Source: Drosophila miranda
Lineage: Eukaryota > Arthropoda > Insecta > Diptera > Drosophilidae
DNA length: 64,000 nucleotides
NCBI RefSeq assembly: GCF_003369915.1
Contig: NC_046675.1
Location: 16,368,001 to 16,432,000 of the forward strand
Direction of reading: 5' to 3'
Under the pieces are notes generated by a model. It was not told where the DNA came from. It was given only the letters and a program-made list of their open reading frames with translations, and did no database searches. Position numbers and translations under genes: made by a program. Positions within the stretch are counted from its first letter, which is position 1, and each line of letters begins with the position of its first letter. Shown here piece by piece: positions 11,800 to 25,288 of this stretch.

Positions 11800-13574
11800 C
11801 TCTTTGGTTTCTTTAGTTTTATTCGTGGATTATGGTATCATAGCGCATAGCTCTTCTTCTTCTTCGAAAGGTTTCCTCTGTTTCTCTTTTCGAGGTGTCA
11901 TGTGCCTCTTCTGGGCTTCGGATTTCTGTCTCTGTTTGCCGGACTTTACTTTGGGGCCCCCAAGCCGAAGACCGAAGTATGTAATGCCAGCTTTTATAAT
12001 GAAATTAAAATTGATAGCAACACACAATTGTGATTAATCATAACCGCCATGGGAAGTAGCCCCCGCTTGGAGGCTATAGGGTAGAGGAGTAGAGGGGACT
12101 CATACGTTTTTGGCCAAGTCATTGTCCAATCGGGAATGCTCTGAGCGAGCCCAGATCAGGCCCATCGGCCTGGCTCGGACGAAATGAGCCTTAGCCAAAG
12201 CTCAGCCGCGACATTTAATTATCCATAAAAACCCAACAGCAAAGAGACGCCGACCTTGGGATTAGCAAGTGAGAAGTCGACAAAAGCCAAGTCCCACCCT
12301 ACACTCCCAGTGTATAAATTTCAATTAAATTTTGAACAATACTCCAATTGGGACTGGGAGTAGTATTCCTATCACTCATTAAACGGGGCTGAACTCGTCT
12401 GCTTGCTGGCAAACAGAATGCACTTAATTAATTTCCTTTGGTATCACTTTTTTTGTTGTTCCTGTTGTAGTATTTGAAACGCGTCATTGCCCCATCCCGC
12501 CATAGTCTTGGGACTATGCCAGACGACTCTCGAGACCGAAATGTGCACATTATTCTTATTGTTATTAGGTTTCTTTGTTGCACAGATTAGCACCAATTAA
12601 TTACTTTATCGTATTTTAAGCGAAACAAGTATTTTACCTTGTTTATTGGTACCTCTTTCCCCCACCTCTCCCAACTCTTTTTGGGATAATATACACGAAA
12701 CCGGAATACTTATGACGTTAGCCAGGGGAGATGGAGAGTACTTACAAATTGTACTTTTTTCAATCACATTGATCTATTTAGAAACCGAAGAGCTTGGAAT
12801 TAAAATTATTTAATTTGTAATATATCAGATAGATTTCAATAAAATCGATGTGGAAATTAATTATCGACTTCGGGTTAATATTTCTCGGACCGAGAGATCA
12901 TCATCTCAAGAGATCATCCTTCATAAGGTCATCATTCATTATTATTTCCGAAAAATTACTCGCCTTAGAGAAACCTTTCAACCTTTTAGGAACGACAACT
13001 AACCCTAAACTGTACCTTAATTCGAAGTCGAGAAACATGCCGTTAGTCTTAGTCCCTAAGGTGGTTAAACATTAAGAAAAGCGTAGGTCTGATGGTGCTC
13101 TGTTTTCTGGATCTGATTCTACTCGTATAAGTAATAACTTTACAAATTTCTAGCCTCGAACTTGTTGGCCGATACAAGAGCCAGTTAGGCAGGCTTCAAA
13201 TATTAATTGCCTTTCAATTCAAAAAATGTCTGGCAAACCTCAAAAATAAAGGTATAGGGTGACGTTCACCCCCAGACCCTCATTAAAAGTTTGGCTTTTG
13301 TATAAGTAATATCCGATAACCATACGAATTGCTCAAAGGCGTTTAATGCACAAAATGCGACACATATGCCCCACGCCACTCCACCCCGCCCGACCAGGCC
13401 TGCCAGTGCCCCTGCAGTGTCTAACCATTACCACCTACGGCGAGTATCGTGATCGCTAACAACATAAATAAATAATTAATAAATTAGAATGAGACGAAAA
13501 GCAGCGGAAAAAACAACAATAACGAGAGCGAGTTTACGCGACAGAGCTCGTGCCACACACCCGGCGTAAGCGTC

Positions 13575-13606
13575 AAAGCCAAAGCCAAAGCCAAAGCCAA
13601 AGCCAA
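13575..13606. repeat. (AAAGCC)5 hexanucleotide repeat
   Basis: Five perfect AAAGCC units plus a partial unit. They give an SQSQ-like open frame on the plus strand that shows no other coding signal. Confidence 0.9.
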
Positions 13607-14199
13607 GTTCAATATCAAATAACACGCGCTATGCTCGATCTCGAAGTCGGTCTCGATCTGGGGCTCGAGATCAGTCTCAATGAGCGGGAGAGAACCGGGG
13701 CTTTAGTTGTACAAACACTTACAAAAGCGGCCTAGTCATAGTTGCACACAGAGACACAGATTTTATGGAGAACAGGAAGCATTAAGAAGATAAAAATGCC
13801 ATAGAAGGCGATGTGCAATAAATCAAAATTAGCAGCATACAACTTTGGGCCAGCAAGCACTTACACGCCCTTTGCTCCGTTACCAAACTCCTGCATCATC
13901 TACATATGTACATATGTACCTCTCTCAATGAGTATCTATATAGTACTATATGTATCTCTCTCTTTCTCTATATACGTATACGTATCTTTATTTCCCTCTG
14001 TAAGTGCAGGTTGCAATCAATGCCGTAATAGCAATAACAACTTCCGTATTTCATGCGCTGTAATTTAGCTCAAGTAACAAAATGCAAAGCCAAACTAAAT
14101 GTTGACGGTGACGCGACACGACGCTGCATTCAGACGAAATTGCAAACGGCAATCTCTGACAGCTGAAAACGGAAAAGTTTGGTCCGTAATCCGAATCAA

Positions 14200-14260
14200 C
14201 TGTAGACTGTAGACTGCAGACAGCAGACTGCAGACTGCAGACAGCAGACTGCAGACAGCA
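14200..14260. repeat. AGACTGCAGACAGC-type minisatellite
   Basis: A short minisatellite alternating AGACTGT, AGACTGC and AGACAGC units over about 60 bases. It produces the repetitive LQSAVCSLQS-type frame on the minus strand, which is not a gene. Confidence 0.85.
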
Positions 14261-15883
14261 ATTCAATATTTGCTATTTTTGAGGCTGCAGATCCGATGCA
14301 GACCAGACCGTGTCTGCACTCGATGCACAGCCAGCGATTTGAGGATGGTGCGATTGGATTTGATTCGATATCATGTTTACACTGAAATTGACATAATTTG
14401 TTTATAAATGTTTAATGATCGGCTAGTGTGGGCGGATAAGCAAACAACAGGTCTAGACGCTGGTCTTGGTCTATTACCGTTTGGCTATTGGTTGCAATTG
14501 AGTAAATAACAAATAAAAAATATGAACGCACTTAGCAGACCTAAACCCCATAGCCACCATAGATAGAGCTGGGAAATGACAGACAAAATGCTAATTTAGA
14601 TATCAAAATGAGAAGAAACACACAGTTGTGCACCGCCACCGCACCTCAGAGCAGCTGCCATAAATTAGAGTATTTAATGCACATAAGCCCAACAAACCAA
14701 AGCCAACAAGACACACGCAATTGTTCAACATCAGTTGAGCCAATTTATAAATAATATTAATTAATTGAGCACCGCCGACGAAATAATTATATTTATTTAC
14801 AAGTTTAACTCGTTGGCAGCAGCAGTCGTTGTATAAAAAAAAAAACACCAAAAAGACAAGAAACCCCAACGCACATAAATAAAGTCTCATAAAATACGAT
14901 ACAGACCGCAGCAATCGACCGATCAGAACTGGATATGCATATCCTTGGCTGTTTTTTTTCCCTCCTCCAATATGGGCTTTTTTTATTATAGAAATGTTGA
15001 AATTATCGTCTTGATTGCATAACACCCAAAATAATCATCGACGACGCGAAGAAGAAAGCAAATGCGCACCGGGAATGCTCAACCAGTAACAATTTTAATA
15101 AAGAGGGAAAAAATTAATTAACATATTTATACATTAAGACGTCTTGATGAAAGCCACCATCAGAATGTTTGCATATAATTAAGGGATTTATGTAGGCAAC
15201 GTCAATAACATTCATAGAATAGATAATAACCACCGAGTATAGTATTTACAAAGAAATTTATTTTTAGGCATGGCATGGGATACCCCGCTCTCGAAAGACA
15301 ATAGTTCTTGGGAATTGAAATGTTGATATTACATAGGTGAGGAATATGGTGTCCTTGGATTAAATGAAGATACAAAGTATGTAATTGGTATATTCAGAAG
15401 TCTCCTGACCATTATTCTTTGTGTTGGCTTTACAAATACAACTACACATTACAAATACACATCTTTTCAGAGTGCGCCATTAACTCACAAATTCGGCACA
15501 CTTTTGCGCCAAGCTCGATTCGTTCTGGATTTCCCTTTCCAAAAAAAGCTGAATCCTCCTGTCCCCACCCCCCCACAAGCAGCCAGAAACAGAACCAAAT
15601 CGAACCCAACCCTGCCTGAAGATGAGGCTGAGGCTGAGCCTGTGCCTGGGGTGACGCAAATGATGGAGCCATAAATTAAATACTCGTATGTGTATCATCG
15701 ATGTCGATATCGATACGATACGGACCGCCCATGTATATTACTCATTCACTCACCCAATCCATATACATACATATTCACATAAGTGCATTATTAACACTTT
15801 CATGGAATTGAAAATGAAAATGTCAAATGCGAGTTCCGCTGACCAACAGACTCGTACTACAGTGCGTAGAATGGCAGGCAGCC

Positions 15884-15920
15884 AGGGAAGGGGAAGGGGA
15901 AGGGGAATGGGAATGGGAGT
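15884..15920. repeat. GGGGAA/GGGAAT short repeat
   Basis: About six units of a purine-only GGGGAA-type repeat grading into GGGAAT. It is strongly strand-asymmetric. Confidence 0.85.
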
Positions 15921-16732
15921 AAACCGACTGTTGACTGTTGACCAAAGTCGAGTAGATTGGTCCGTTTGGCATATTGGCATATAGCAACAACCTATTACAA
16001 TTATTATTACATATTAACATTTGTAGCATTCTTACATACTTAATACATTATTACAGTAATTTAATAACATGTTCTCATGGTCAACCTGCTGCTGCTGCTG
16101 CTGCTTTGGCGGTGGCGGTGGCGGTGTTGGCCACTATCTGCTGGCTGCTGGAGTCTCCAGTTCTCAGTGGAGTGGTTGGCCCGACCAGAGGTACTCTTAG
16201 CTATTGACAGTATAGCTGGTGCATATTTTAAAGAGCCGCCAGCGATTACATTGTAACAAGAACCATGGCAATAATAGCAACAACCCGGCAACAACAACAA
16301 CAACAAAAACTGCAACTGCAACTGCAACAGGAGGTCATAATGAACGACACTTTACGGGCATTGGTTCCATTGATGGCTCGATGGGGTTTCGCTCCCCCGT
16401 CTTATGCCCCTCCATTCCCCTCCCCACCCGGCATTCAGGCTATCGTTCCAGGCCATATGTATGAAAGATACAAACATCAAATATCACGATTTTCAGCTGT
16501 CAACCCAGCCCTACGCGGATACGGACATTTGATCTCGATGTTGGGGTTGGGATGTGAAAAAAGTGAAAATGCATCGTTCTAATTATAACACGTGATATCA
16601 TCGGACGCGCATGATTTATGCACTAATGCACCAGACTCAGATCCGGCAGCAAGTGACTCCCCAAGCGACTCCGACAACACCTGAATGGATTGAATTGGAT
16701 TCGCTTCTGCACCACCAGGGCTAGACCGAGCA

Positions 16733-16753
16733 GATCGGATCGGATCGGATCGG
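16733..16753. repeat. (GGATC)4 pentanucleotide repeat
   Basis: Four perfect GATCG/GGATC units in tandem. Confidence 0.85.
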
Positions 16754-17603
16754 AGAGCTCTCAAGTTCAATGTGGAAACGGAAAATCCGAGCTGCCAGAC
16801 AAGGCAAACCCTTGAAAATGGAAGCACCTATCTGCTCGAGGGTCTCCAACGTCCACATGATACGACTCGGCTCGGCTTTGGACACCAGAAACCACAAACC
16901 TCGCGATACACAATGAACGTGCAAATGTTTATGCAAATGCAGGGTCTGGTCTGGTCGGCATTTGTATAAACAATTCCATTTCGCTTTTAATTTCTTTGCG
17001 CACAAATTTCGAGAGTGTACTTTTGTCCGCTAAATTGGGTCTACTCGTAGTATATGCGGTTTTTTATGAATCTGACCTTAGTCATGATCATGAAACGCTC
17101 GAATCTGTTCCACTGGGCTGCAATTAGGGCATGAATGGGGGATACTCAGTGCCAGTTACTACCCCCTGAAAAGCAACACTGGAAATTGGATAACAAGAGA
17201 GAGAGAGAAAGATTATACAATATGATATACGGTTGATATAAGATCACAATGGATTCAGGTGGCAAGAGATGCCTCAGGGGCAGTTCCAACAAAAAGACTT
17301 CAAAAGTTCTTAACCTAATATTCCAACACGTGACTGGGCTTCGATCTTTGTACCGATCGACAGCGCCGACAGATGAACCCCCCGAATAGACGACTATTGA
17401 CACATTTGCCCCAAACAAGCTCTAAATCAAGTTCAAAGTCAAACTAATTAACAACAATTTAGCTAATCAATAATAACAGAGACATCCCTCGAGCAGCAAA
17501 CGCCCAAAAAACATGAAACATGTTTGGTTTTTGGGTTTTTGGAATCGCTTTTGTTATGGTATGGAATGGTTTGGGCAGATACCACGACAAAGCTTCCAGT
17601 GCA

Positions 17604-17640
17604 GGTGTCGGTGTCGGTGCCGGTGCCGGTGCCGGTGCCA
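17604..17640. repeat. GGTGTC/GGTGCC hexanucleotide repeat
   Basis: Six hexamers, first GGTGTC and then GGTGCC. They give Val-Pro or Arg-Cys open frames that are repeat artefacts. Confidence 0.85.
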
Positions 17641-18300
17641 GGGACTAGCCAAACTACTTACACTGACTACGCACACAATCTTATATACTACATACCTGTA
17701 CACAGTGTACACACATCTGTACACACATCACATAAATGCAAATAAATAATTAAAAGCAAATACAGCAGAAGCAGCAGCAGCAGCGCAACAACAAATCAAC
17801 GCAGACGGCAATATTTTGGCAGCGAACTTGTTTAATTTGCATAAAATCTCACAGATACTACAAACGACTCCCCAGATACCCCGCTCCCCCGAACCCCCAA
17901 AATAGGGTAGGGGAAGGAGCAGGAGGCCCACGCAGATGCAATTAAACAGGCGCGCGCGTAGATCCAGTCAGCTGATGATGATCGGGGGGGCACAGAAAGG
18001 CCGGAGGAGGAGCAGCGAGTGTCTTGGGGCTGGAACAGAGGGTTGGAGCACCAGCGGGATGCAACATCGTAGCATCTGGCCGGAGCCTCAACTGGAGACG
18101 ACCAACAGTCAGCAGTCACAGTTCGGGTTGTGGGTAGATTTAAATACATTTTTTATATGCACTTTGTGGACGTTTTTTTACTCGCTCATCTTCTTATTGT
18201 TCGGAATTCAGGAATCGGAATCGCAATCGGAATCGGAATTGAAATCTGAATCTGTTTTGTCGAAACTAGTTCGTCGCAGAATTAGTGCAGTATAAACTGT

Positions 18301-21300
18301 GTATATATGTATACGAAAATGTATAAATTTAAAGATATATGGCATGTATGGTATATGTACGACTGCTAAAATTCGAGTTTATTTAGCGTGTTCTATTGAA
18401 AGGACAATAAACTCTCGGTAGAGCGTCAAGGTCAACCACATCGCATTAGAAGACGAAAGTCAATTCTAATACGGGTCGGTCTATAGACTCATATACAATA
18501 TATGAGTATAAGTGTATACTTATCTTGATTCTAATATTAGCGAAACTGGATCGATTTTGCTCGATTTTTGACAACTGATCATCATTGGCGGAGAATATTG
18601 TATAATATTGAAAGATGAAAAGTTAACTTAAATACATAATCATAATAATAGATTGCATTTAAAGTAATAATTGTAGTAATATTTTTAGTAGTAGTAATTT
18701 ATCCACCTCCTAGCAGACTGTGGACACGGCCCCTCTCAGTATCTAATAAAAATTCCTTATACATAATTCTCTCAATCAAGTCTTTCAAGGAGTTCAGACT
18801 TCTAGTCCTACCCAAGAAATACCCGGAATAATAGCTTACTTTTATAATAAGAGACTGAAATATTTCTCAATTGTTAATACTTTTTATTTAACACGAGGCA
18901 AAAGTAGTTTTATAAGATTGAAATTATTCACCAAAAGTAAATAAATAAATCTTTCGAAAATTACTCGTATTTATTGTTTTAACAGGAAGTACATAAACCA
19001 CTCAAATTTACCACATTCTAAAATATGTGCTAATGCCTCGAAATAATTTAAACACATTTGAATATTCCAGTATCTGAAAACTCTCCCAGTGTAAGACAAT
19101 TTCTGTATTAGCTTCCTTCTCAGTCAAAAAAATAAGTCGTAATCGTTTCTTTTTTTAACTTAAGTTTAAAAACGATTTAACAGTAACAGGAAACTATTTT
19201 TGCAGTGCACTTTAATACATATATACAATATGCATATGTATATGCATAAATGAGATTTAAATTTTTGTTTTGTTGCCAGATATATTCATGTGTTCAATGC
19301 ACCCGATCGGTCGAGTCGGAGTCTCGGAGTCGGTGTCGATGCTGCCTGCCAGTTCGAGTCGAGATCTGCGATGCAGTTTTGTTTACACTTGATTTTGTCG
19401 TATTTTTTGATTAAGTGCATGGCGCATAGCCACAGCCGTCTCTGTCTCTGTGTATCGGCGGGGTTGAACGAGTATATATGCAAGTTTATATACAATTTCA
19501 TTATCTTCCTGCCGAAGTTCGGGGCAATCAAGCCAAGAATGCCACATTGAAAGAGGTCAATCACCAGAGATTGCGCCTTGGATGTCATTCATGTAATTGA
19601 AGACAATTTATTTTATTTGCTAACGATATTACGACTTTACTTAATTAACTCCCAAAGCAGGAAGCTGCCGACTAGTTGACAGAGCGGCCTGTAAGTACGA
19701 ATATATTGTACATATACGAGTATACGTATAAATATGAACCATATTTATCCATATATTGTGGCGATATATCAGCATTATACCTAAATATTGTAGGTATGGT
19801 AAAAGTATATACTTAAACAATGATTTGTATTTTTGCATGACTGAGTCAGCCCAGCCAGGCCAGGGCAATCGGGCAGAAAAGTATGGGTTGCAAATAAAAA
19901 GCGCATAATAGGCGTTTAAATGCAATTTTCTCGGCAAAATGGTCAGATGAAATATCAAAAATTCGAATTATATGTTTTGCAGCATGTTGATTAGAATGAA
20001 ATACAAAGATGTGTGTGTGTGTGTGTGTATGTGGAGGGGCAGAAGGACCGGCAGCAGATACAGATACAAAAAAATAAAAATACTAACAAAAAACGAATAT
20101 GAACAAACCGCACAGAAGTCCTTTCCTGACCAACAGAAATATTTGGGTAGCATCCCCATCCGCCATCCTCCTTCCAGATCCAGAAAGAGACAGACAAGTC
20201 CAGATCAGAAGTCAGTCAGAGTCCGACTTCTTGTTCGTTTTCTCTCCCATTTTTGCGTTTTTTTGGGATGGATGGATGGAACGCTGGTCAATAATTTTGT
20301 GAGGGTGCCGCCAAAAGCCAAAAGGGCAGCAGACGCGACGCTTCTCTAACTTTTTTTTATATTTTTCTGGTTCTTTGTTTGAAATAGATTATTGGCAATA
20401 CATATGTACAAAATATTTATTTCGTCTGGCGTCTTGGCCGTGGGTTCAAGGATTTTTCATGGGTTCATTGAACCAAGTGTCTCTCCCCCGGGCCGGAAAT
20501 ATCAAATTCAGTTTAATTATGGCGCAAGCAACTTATTAATATAAGTTTGATGAAAAGTGAAACACAATGGGCACACACGCAGATGTCATTCTCGCAGTCA
20601 GCCGGGTCTCTGGCACACGGGGCACACGGGGCACACGTGAAATCGTACTCGTAGTAGTAGTTGTTCCACTTCCACCCCCACCTTTGACAATCTACTGACA
20701 ATCCCGAAATCAATATCCGCCTTGCGTAAGTGTGCGCTATAACGACTGGGGGCGTGGCCTCGAAAGGGGTAACTCCGAAAGGTAACCCGAGAACACCGAC
20801 GACGAAAGTGAAGAAAGCAGAAGCTAGGCACGTGCCGCCCCTCCCCACTCGACAGCTACCGTCGCAAAAAAAGGAAAGTGAACTACGACGCGTCTCTGGG
20901 ATGTCAATATGCCCCTGAGATCCAGATTCAGATTGAGATCGGGGAATGTTGATGGAACGTTCTGATTGATCATGCGACAGGGGATATGGACCCGGAGTCG
21001 GATTCGGCTTCTGCTGCTGCTGCGTGCCAAGGAATTCCTAAGAAAATGGCACAAAAAATCGCCGCTCTGGGCAGCACGCAAAAAAAGGGTGGAATACAAT
21101 ATAATAATAATAAGGAGCGCGCACACACACACACACACAGCCAGATCAGATCGTATTATTTAATTTGGAACTGTGCCGAGGCGAAGGCGGTTTTTTTCTG
21201 CATTCTGTCCGGGAGTGGAGGCTGTGTATCAATGAATCGAAATGAAATGCGAATGCGAATGTCCCGATCGCGTGCGGCAACATTTTCACAGATTTCGAGA

Positions 21301-24300
21301 GGCTGGATTCTGTGCTGGCTTTTTGCCCTGGATTCTGGATTCTGCGTTTCTGCGTTTTGATTTGTGTTTCGGTTGTTACCGGCTTTTGATCATGCCCCGT
21401 TTTTGAGCTTTTTTTTGTTTGTGTAATCTTGGGGGTTGTGTCTTCTGTTTAGGATATAAATGCGATATAAATACAGATGACTACTTGTTCTTAGCCCCCG
21501 ACTGACATTGGGGGTTAAGGTAGTGGCCTTTTTCTTCAAAGTCTTCTGTGGAGTCCTGTGTCCTGTTTAGGCAGGGTCTACATACGAATCTGTTTTATTG
21601 CCCTAACACAAGGGTTAAGTTAAGAGGAGAATCTTTAACCCAAAACACAGTCAATTTAAATACCTTTTCCCATATCTTTACTTGATGACGAATACGCATG
21701 CAAGTTCCACGAAAATCTCCGACATACCGCAAATAGTTTCGAGGCTTGACTCCCGGCCACTTCTTCTTGGCTCGCATGCCAAATTGCAACTCAATTATAA
21801 ATTGCAAAAAAAAAACAGACGGAGAAAACCGAAAACCAACACACAAAAAATCCCCAAACAGTCAGTCACTGCAGTGTAAAATTGTAGTGCAGAGCGGAGG
21901 CAACGGGCAAAAACTGCTAATTTAACTGCTAGTTTCGCATACGGGCACATGCACGCTTGAAAACATCAATGAAAATGCCATGAAAATGCAGTTGGAGCGC
22001 TGGAAAATCCATGAAATGTGCGAGTACAGCGAAAACCTTCCGCGTTTGTGTAATGCAGGAAGATTTTGCATGATGTTTGCCTTTGTCTTCACCTCATTCA
22101 CTGCGGCGGCAGCAGGTAGCTGGAACGATACGATACCCGACATCGCGATACATCGGTGGGTAAATTCCCGTGAAATCAAAAGATTGGGGGGTGGCCAATG
22201 ACAGGAGAGGACCAAAGAACTCTCTGGAAAATGCTGAAAAATTCAACAAGTTTATATTGCCCAGCATTAAAGAAAAAAGGTTAAAATTAGCTTTAATGAT
22301 ATATCTCATATCTTGTAATACATTATTTATTTATTATTTTAAATGTCAAGCTTTTCTTATTAACATTCGAGAAATATAATTTTATTGCAGTGTAGCGATG
22401 AAAATACAAAAGGAAACAGATCCGGTGCTCCAAGGAAAGAGAGAGAGAGAGTCCCATTTGGAAGAAAGCAAGTGAGAGCGGCAAAGTTGAACACATGACA
22501 GACCCCGCGTCACAGCCAGAGACAGCCTACCAATCCCCCCCATTCCCATCCGCTCCAGCTTCAGCTCCAGCTATGGCTCCAGCTCCCCAGATGCGCCTGC
22601 TCCTCCCCCTCGTCCTCCCCTCCCACCTTTCTCGAGACAGCGTGCGAAAGTGAAATCGAACCTTTGCTGCCGGCGTTTGTGCTTTAAACAACAGCAGCAG
22701 AAAAAGCAGCAGTCGTCTCGGGCCAGGCCGGTTTCAAAGTTTACGAGGGGCGCGACTGAGCTGTGACTGGGGCGGCGGCTCAGGCTGAAGCGCGGGCGCG
22801 GGCTTGGGCTTTGCTTTTGGCCGGACAAGTGCGCCCTGGCCGAGAGCGGGTTCAATTAATAATAAACAAAAATACAAATTTGTAAAAGTTTCGCATTTAT
22901 TTTTAAAGAGCGAGAGAGAGAGAGAGACGACAGCGGCCCGGCACTGAATGAAAATCCGTTTTGGCTTTAATTTTGGGCTTCGTGGCTGCATTTTGGCTCG
23001 GTCACTGAACTTTGTCCGACTGGACTTTCGTCACGAAAATCTTTTGCATACGTGAGCGGATGACGCGGTGGCCTGGTCCCCAGCCCCCACCCAATAATTA
23101 CGCTGGCCCGCTAAGTGGTGGGTGGGTTGGATGAGTCGACGTCGACGGGATCGTGTTGCTTGTACTCGTACTCCCCGTGACGTGGAAAATGGTTTAGGGA
23201 CAGCTGCACACTGCATACATTTGTGGCTAATTGTGGGACAAGAGGTGCCCTGACAGCCCAGCCATTCCATTCAATTGGCAATGCAAATCAATTTTAAGAT
23301 CTCAATAAATATGCAGCTTTAATTAGTTAATAAGCGGCAGCTGACACCGTCGCGACACTAGATCTGGCTGTGCCGGTGGCTCTGGCTACCTCAAGATTCC
23401 TCAGACGCGCTGATAAAGTGGCGCTCCGCTCCGCACTGGACTGGACTGGACCGCTTCGCACCACAAATGGGCGTCGGGCGCAATTAGCGCCATATATCAA
23501 TTACTCTCTGCTATGCTCTGCTCTACTCTATATTACGTATACGACGCGCGCACCGCTCGAGTGTTTTCATTATAAATCATTTATTCAAATTACATATTAG
23601 AGCAGCAGTCAGCAATTGGCGACTCCGACTGGTTGTGGCCAGCACTGATTGGGTTCCGTCTTCCGACCCGGTCTTAGTACCATCAAGAGACTGGCCAGGG
23701 CGCTGTCTTGGCCAGAGCCGAGCTCAACACCAACTCTCAGCTACTGCTGGCGGGTCAGTGCGGCGTCCGTCGGGCCTTGCGAACAGCTGATCGATGTCTC
23801 GGTTATGGCTCTCGCTATGTCACGGCTCTGGCTGGGGATAATTTCTGACGCCGCTCAGTTGGCCAGACGGCCGTCTGGCGGCGATCTGAGAGTGTAGACA
23901 TTATTCAAATCAATGGGATTTTTCAAAGAATTTCATTTAACAAATGCAAATTTGTAGTTTGAAATTGAGATGTTCCCTTTAGAAATTGATGACGGCTTGT
24001 CTCTAAATGGTTCAAACAAATTCAATACTCATATGACATATCCATTTATACATAATTTTATTAAATATATTATTAAACAGCGCGGGACTTGATCGTAATC
24101 TGGTTGAATACATATTATAGAACTGTTTTGCATTATTAAACCATTTTAAAAATACATCGAATACCGGTTTATGCTTGGGTGCTAGGCAATGAAATCATTT
24201 TCAGCCTCATTTGTCATTATATTAATTCGTTGCTCCGCCCAGCAATGGGTCGGTCCACCGGTCGGATGGGGAGATACTCGACAGAATTGACTTCAAGTCA

Positions 24301-24950
24301 ATGCACACACCTTCTTAAGTCTAGTTTTGAAACCTAAATTAATCTAATAGTAGTACATTTGTGCAAACTGTAAGACAACAATATATCTACCCGTAAATGG
24401 AAGTTCCCGGCAGGAAGTTCTTGGGATATGTCGCTCCGAGAGAGGACGGGATCTGTTATTACCTATTATGGTTCTACAGGGACATAGTGGACACATTTTC
24501 TATTGTTCCATAGTTATGTTGATCTGTCGTTTTCAGTTCCAACTTTGTATACCCAATATTCAAAGAGTTTAGGGATATAGTATTAGTTTTGTTGTAAATG
24601 AGTTTTGGCCCAGTGTTTGATCTCAATACAAAAAGTGTTCGTTCTGTTGATCATCTAAAGATAAATTCCAAAATTGTGGCATCATAAAACGTACAAAATA
24701 TACACACACGTATCGTATAAAAAGGTTCCAGATTGATTTTGTGCTTTGTCTGTTTATGCTATTTGACTAGTTTTCGGGCAATTCAATATTGATCCTTGTT
24801 CGCTAAATGCGAGTTACAAAAGTCTTTCGTATCGTATTGAATGGTTCTGGTCTGGTTCTGATTTTCATTCGTTGGGTCGTGACATTTCAACTTAACAGCG
24901 AGCGAGGCTAGGATTATACATATATATGTATGTATCTCAAAACATCAGTT
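18301..24950. other. Non-coding region between tal and Nsf2 (part 3)
   Basis: I see no supported gene. An AT-rich block runs from 18,300 to 19,260. A TG microsatellite lies at 20,010-20,028 and GA-rich patches lie near 22,435 and 22,910. A run of GC-richer DNA between about 22,500 and 23,900 gives long but unconvincing open frames on both strands. The last few hundred bases are probably close to the 3' end of Nsf2. Confidence 0.45.
20010..20028. repeat. (TG)n microsatellite
   Basis: A pure TG run of about nine units. Confidence 0.9.
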
Positions 24951-24984
24951 ACATTTAAGTTTTGCGCTTAAAAAATGGTCTAAT

Positions 24985-25288
24985 ACAACTTTAATGAACA
25001 ATGCCAATTGTTATTCAATCGGATAAATAATATACCACTAGAGGACAACAAATTACATAATTACACACACGAGACTGAGGGACAGGCAAGTCTTCAAAGC
25101 CGCCATCCTTCTGATGGAATGTTCACCGGAATCAAATCAAAATTGGTTTGTAGCTTGATTTGTTTCGATCATCTTTCGGGTCATAAGCAACACACACACA
25201 CACAATATTTGAGCTGATGAAATAGGATCGCTTAAAAAGCGTCGTTGAGCTCCACGACGGACAATCGGAGTTCCGCAACGGGCGGTAG
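24985..25288 (-). other. Nsf2: Probable Nsf2 3' UTR
   Basis: The sequence just after the Nsf2 stop codon is AT-rich with a short CA run. It contains an ATTAAA hexamer on the minus strand near 24,990, about 300 bases past the stop, a plausible poly(A) signal variant. Confidence 0.4.

Larger units (their letters stand above)
11001..18300. other. Non-coding region 3' of tal (part 2)
   Basis: No gene is supported. The region holds several simple repeats listed separately (GT run, AAAGCC, GACTGCA minisatellite, GGGGAA, GGATC, GGTGCC) and GA-rich patches around 11,580-11,690. Between these it looks like ordinary Drosophila intergenic DNA with stretches of balanced composition that could be enhancers. 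Confidence 0.45.

Noticed and set aside
17513-17749. Val-Pro/Arg-Cys repeat open frames
   Set aside because: They are produced by the GGTGTC/GGTGCC hexanucleotide repeat.
22571-23897. Several 80-95-codon frames in GC-rich DNA
   Set aside because: Pro/Ala/Arg-rich frames appear on both strands with no start context, splice pattern or domain.
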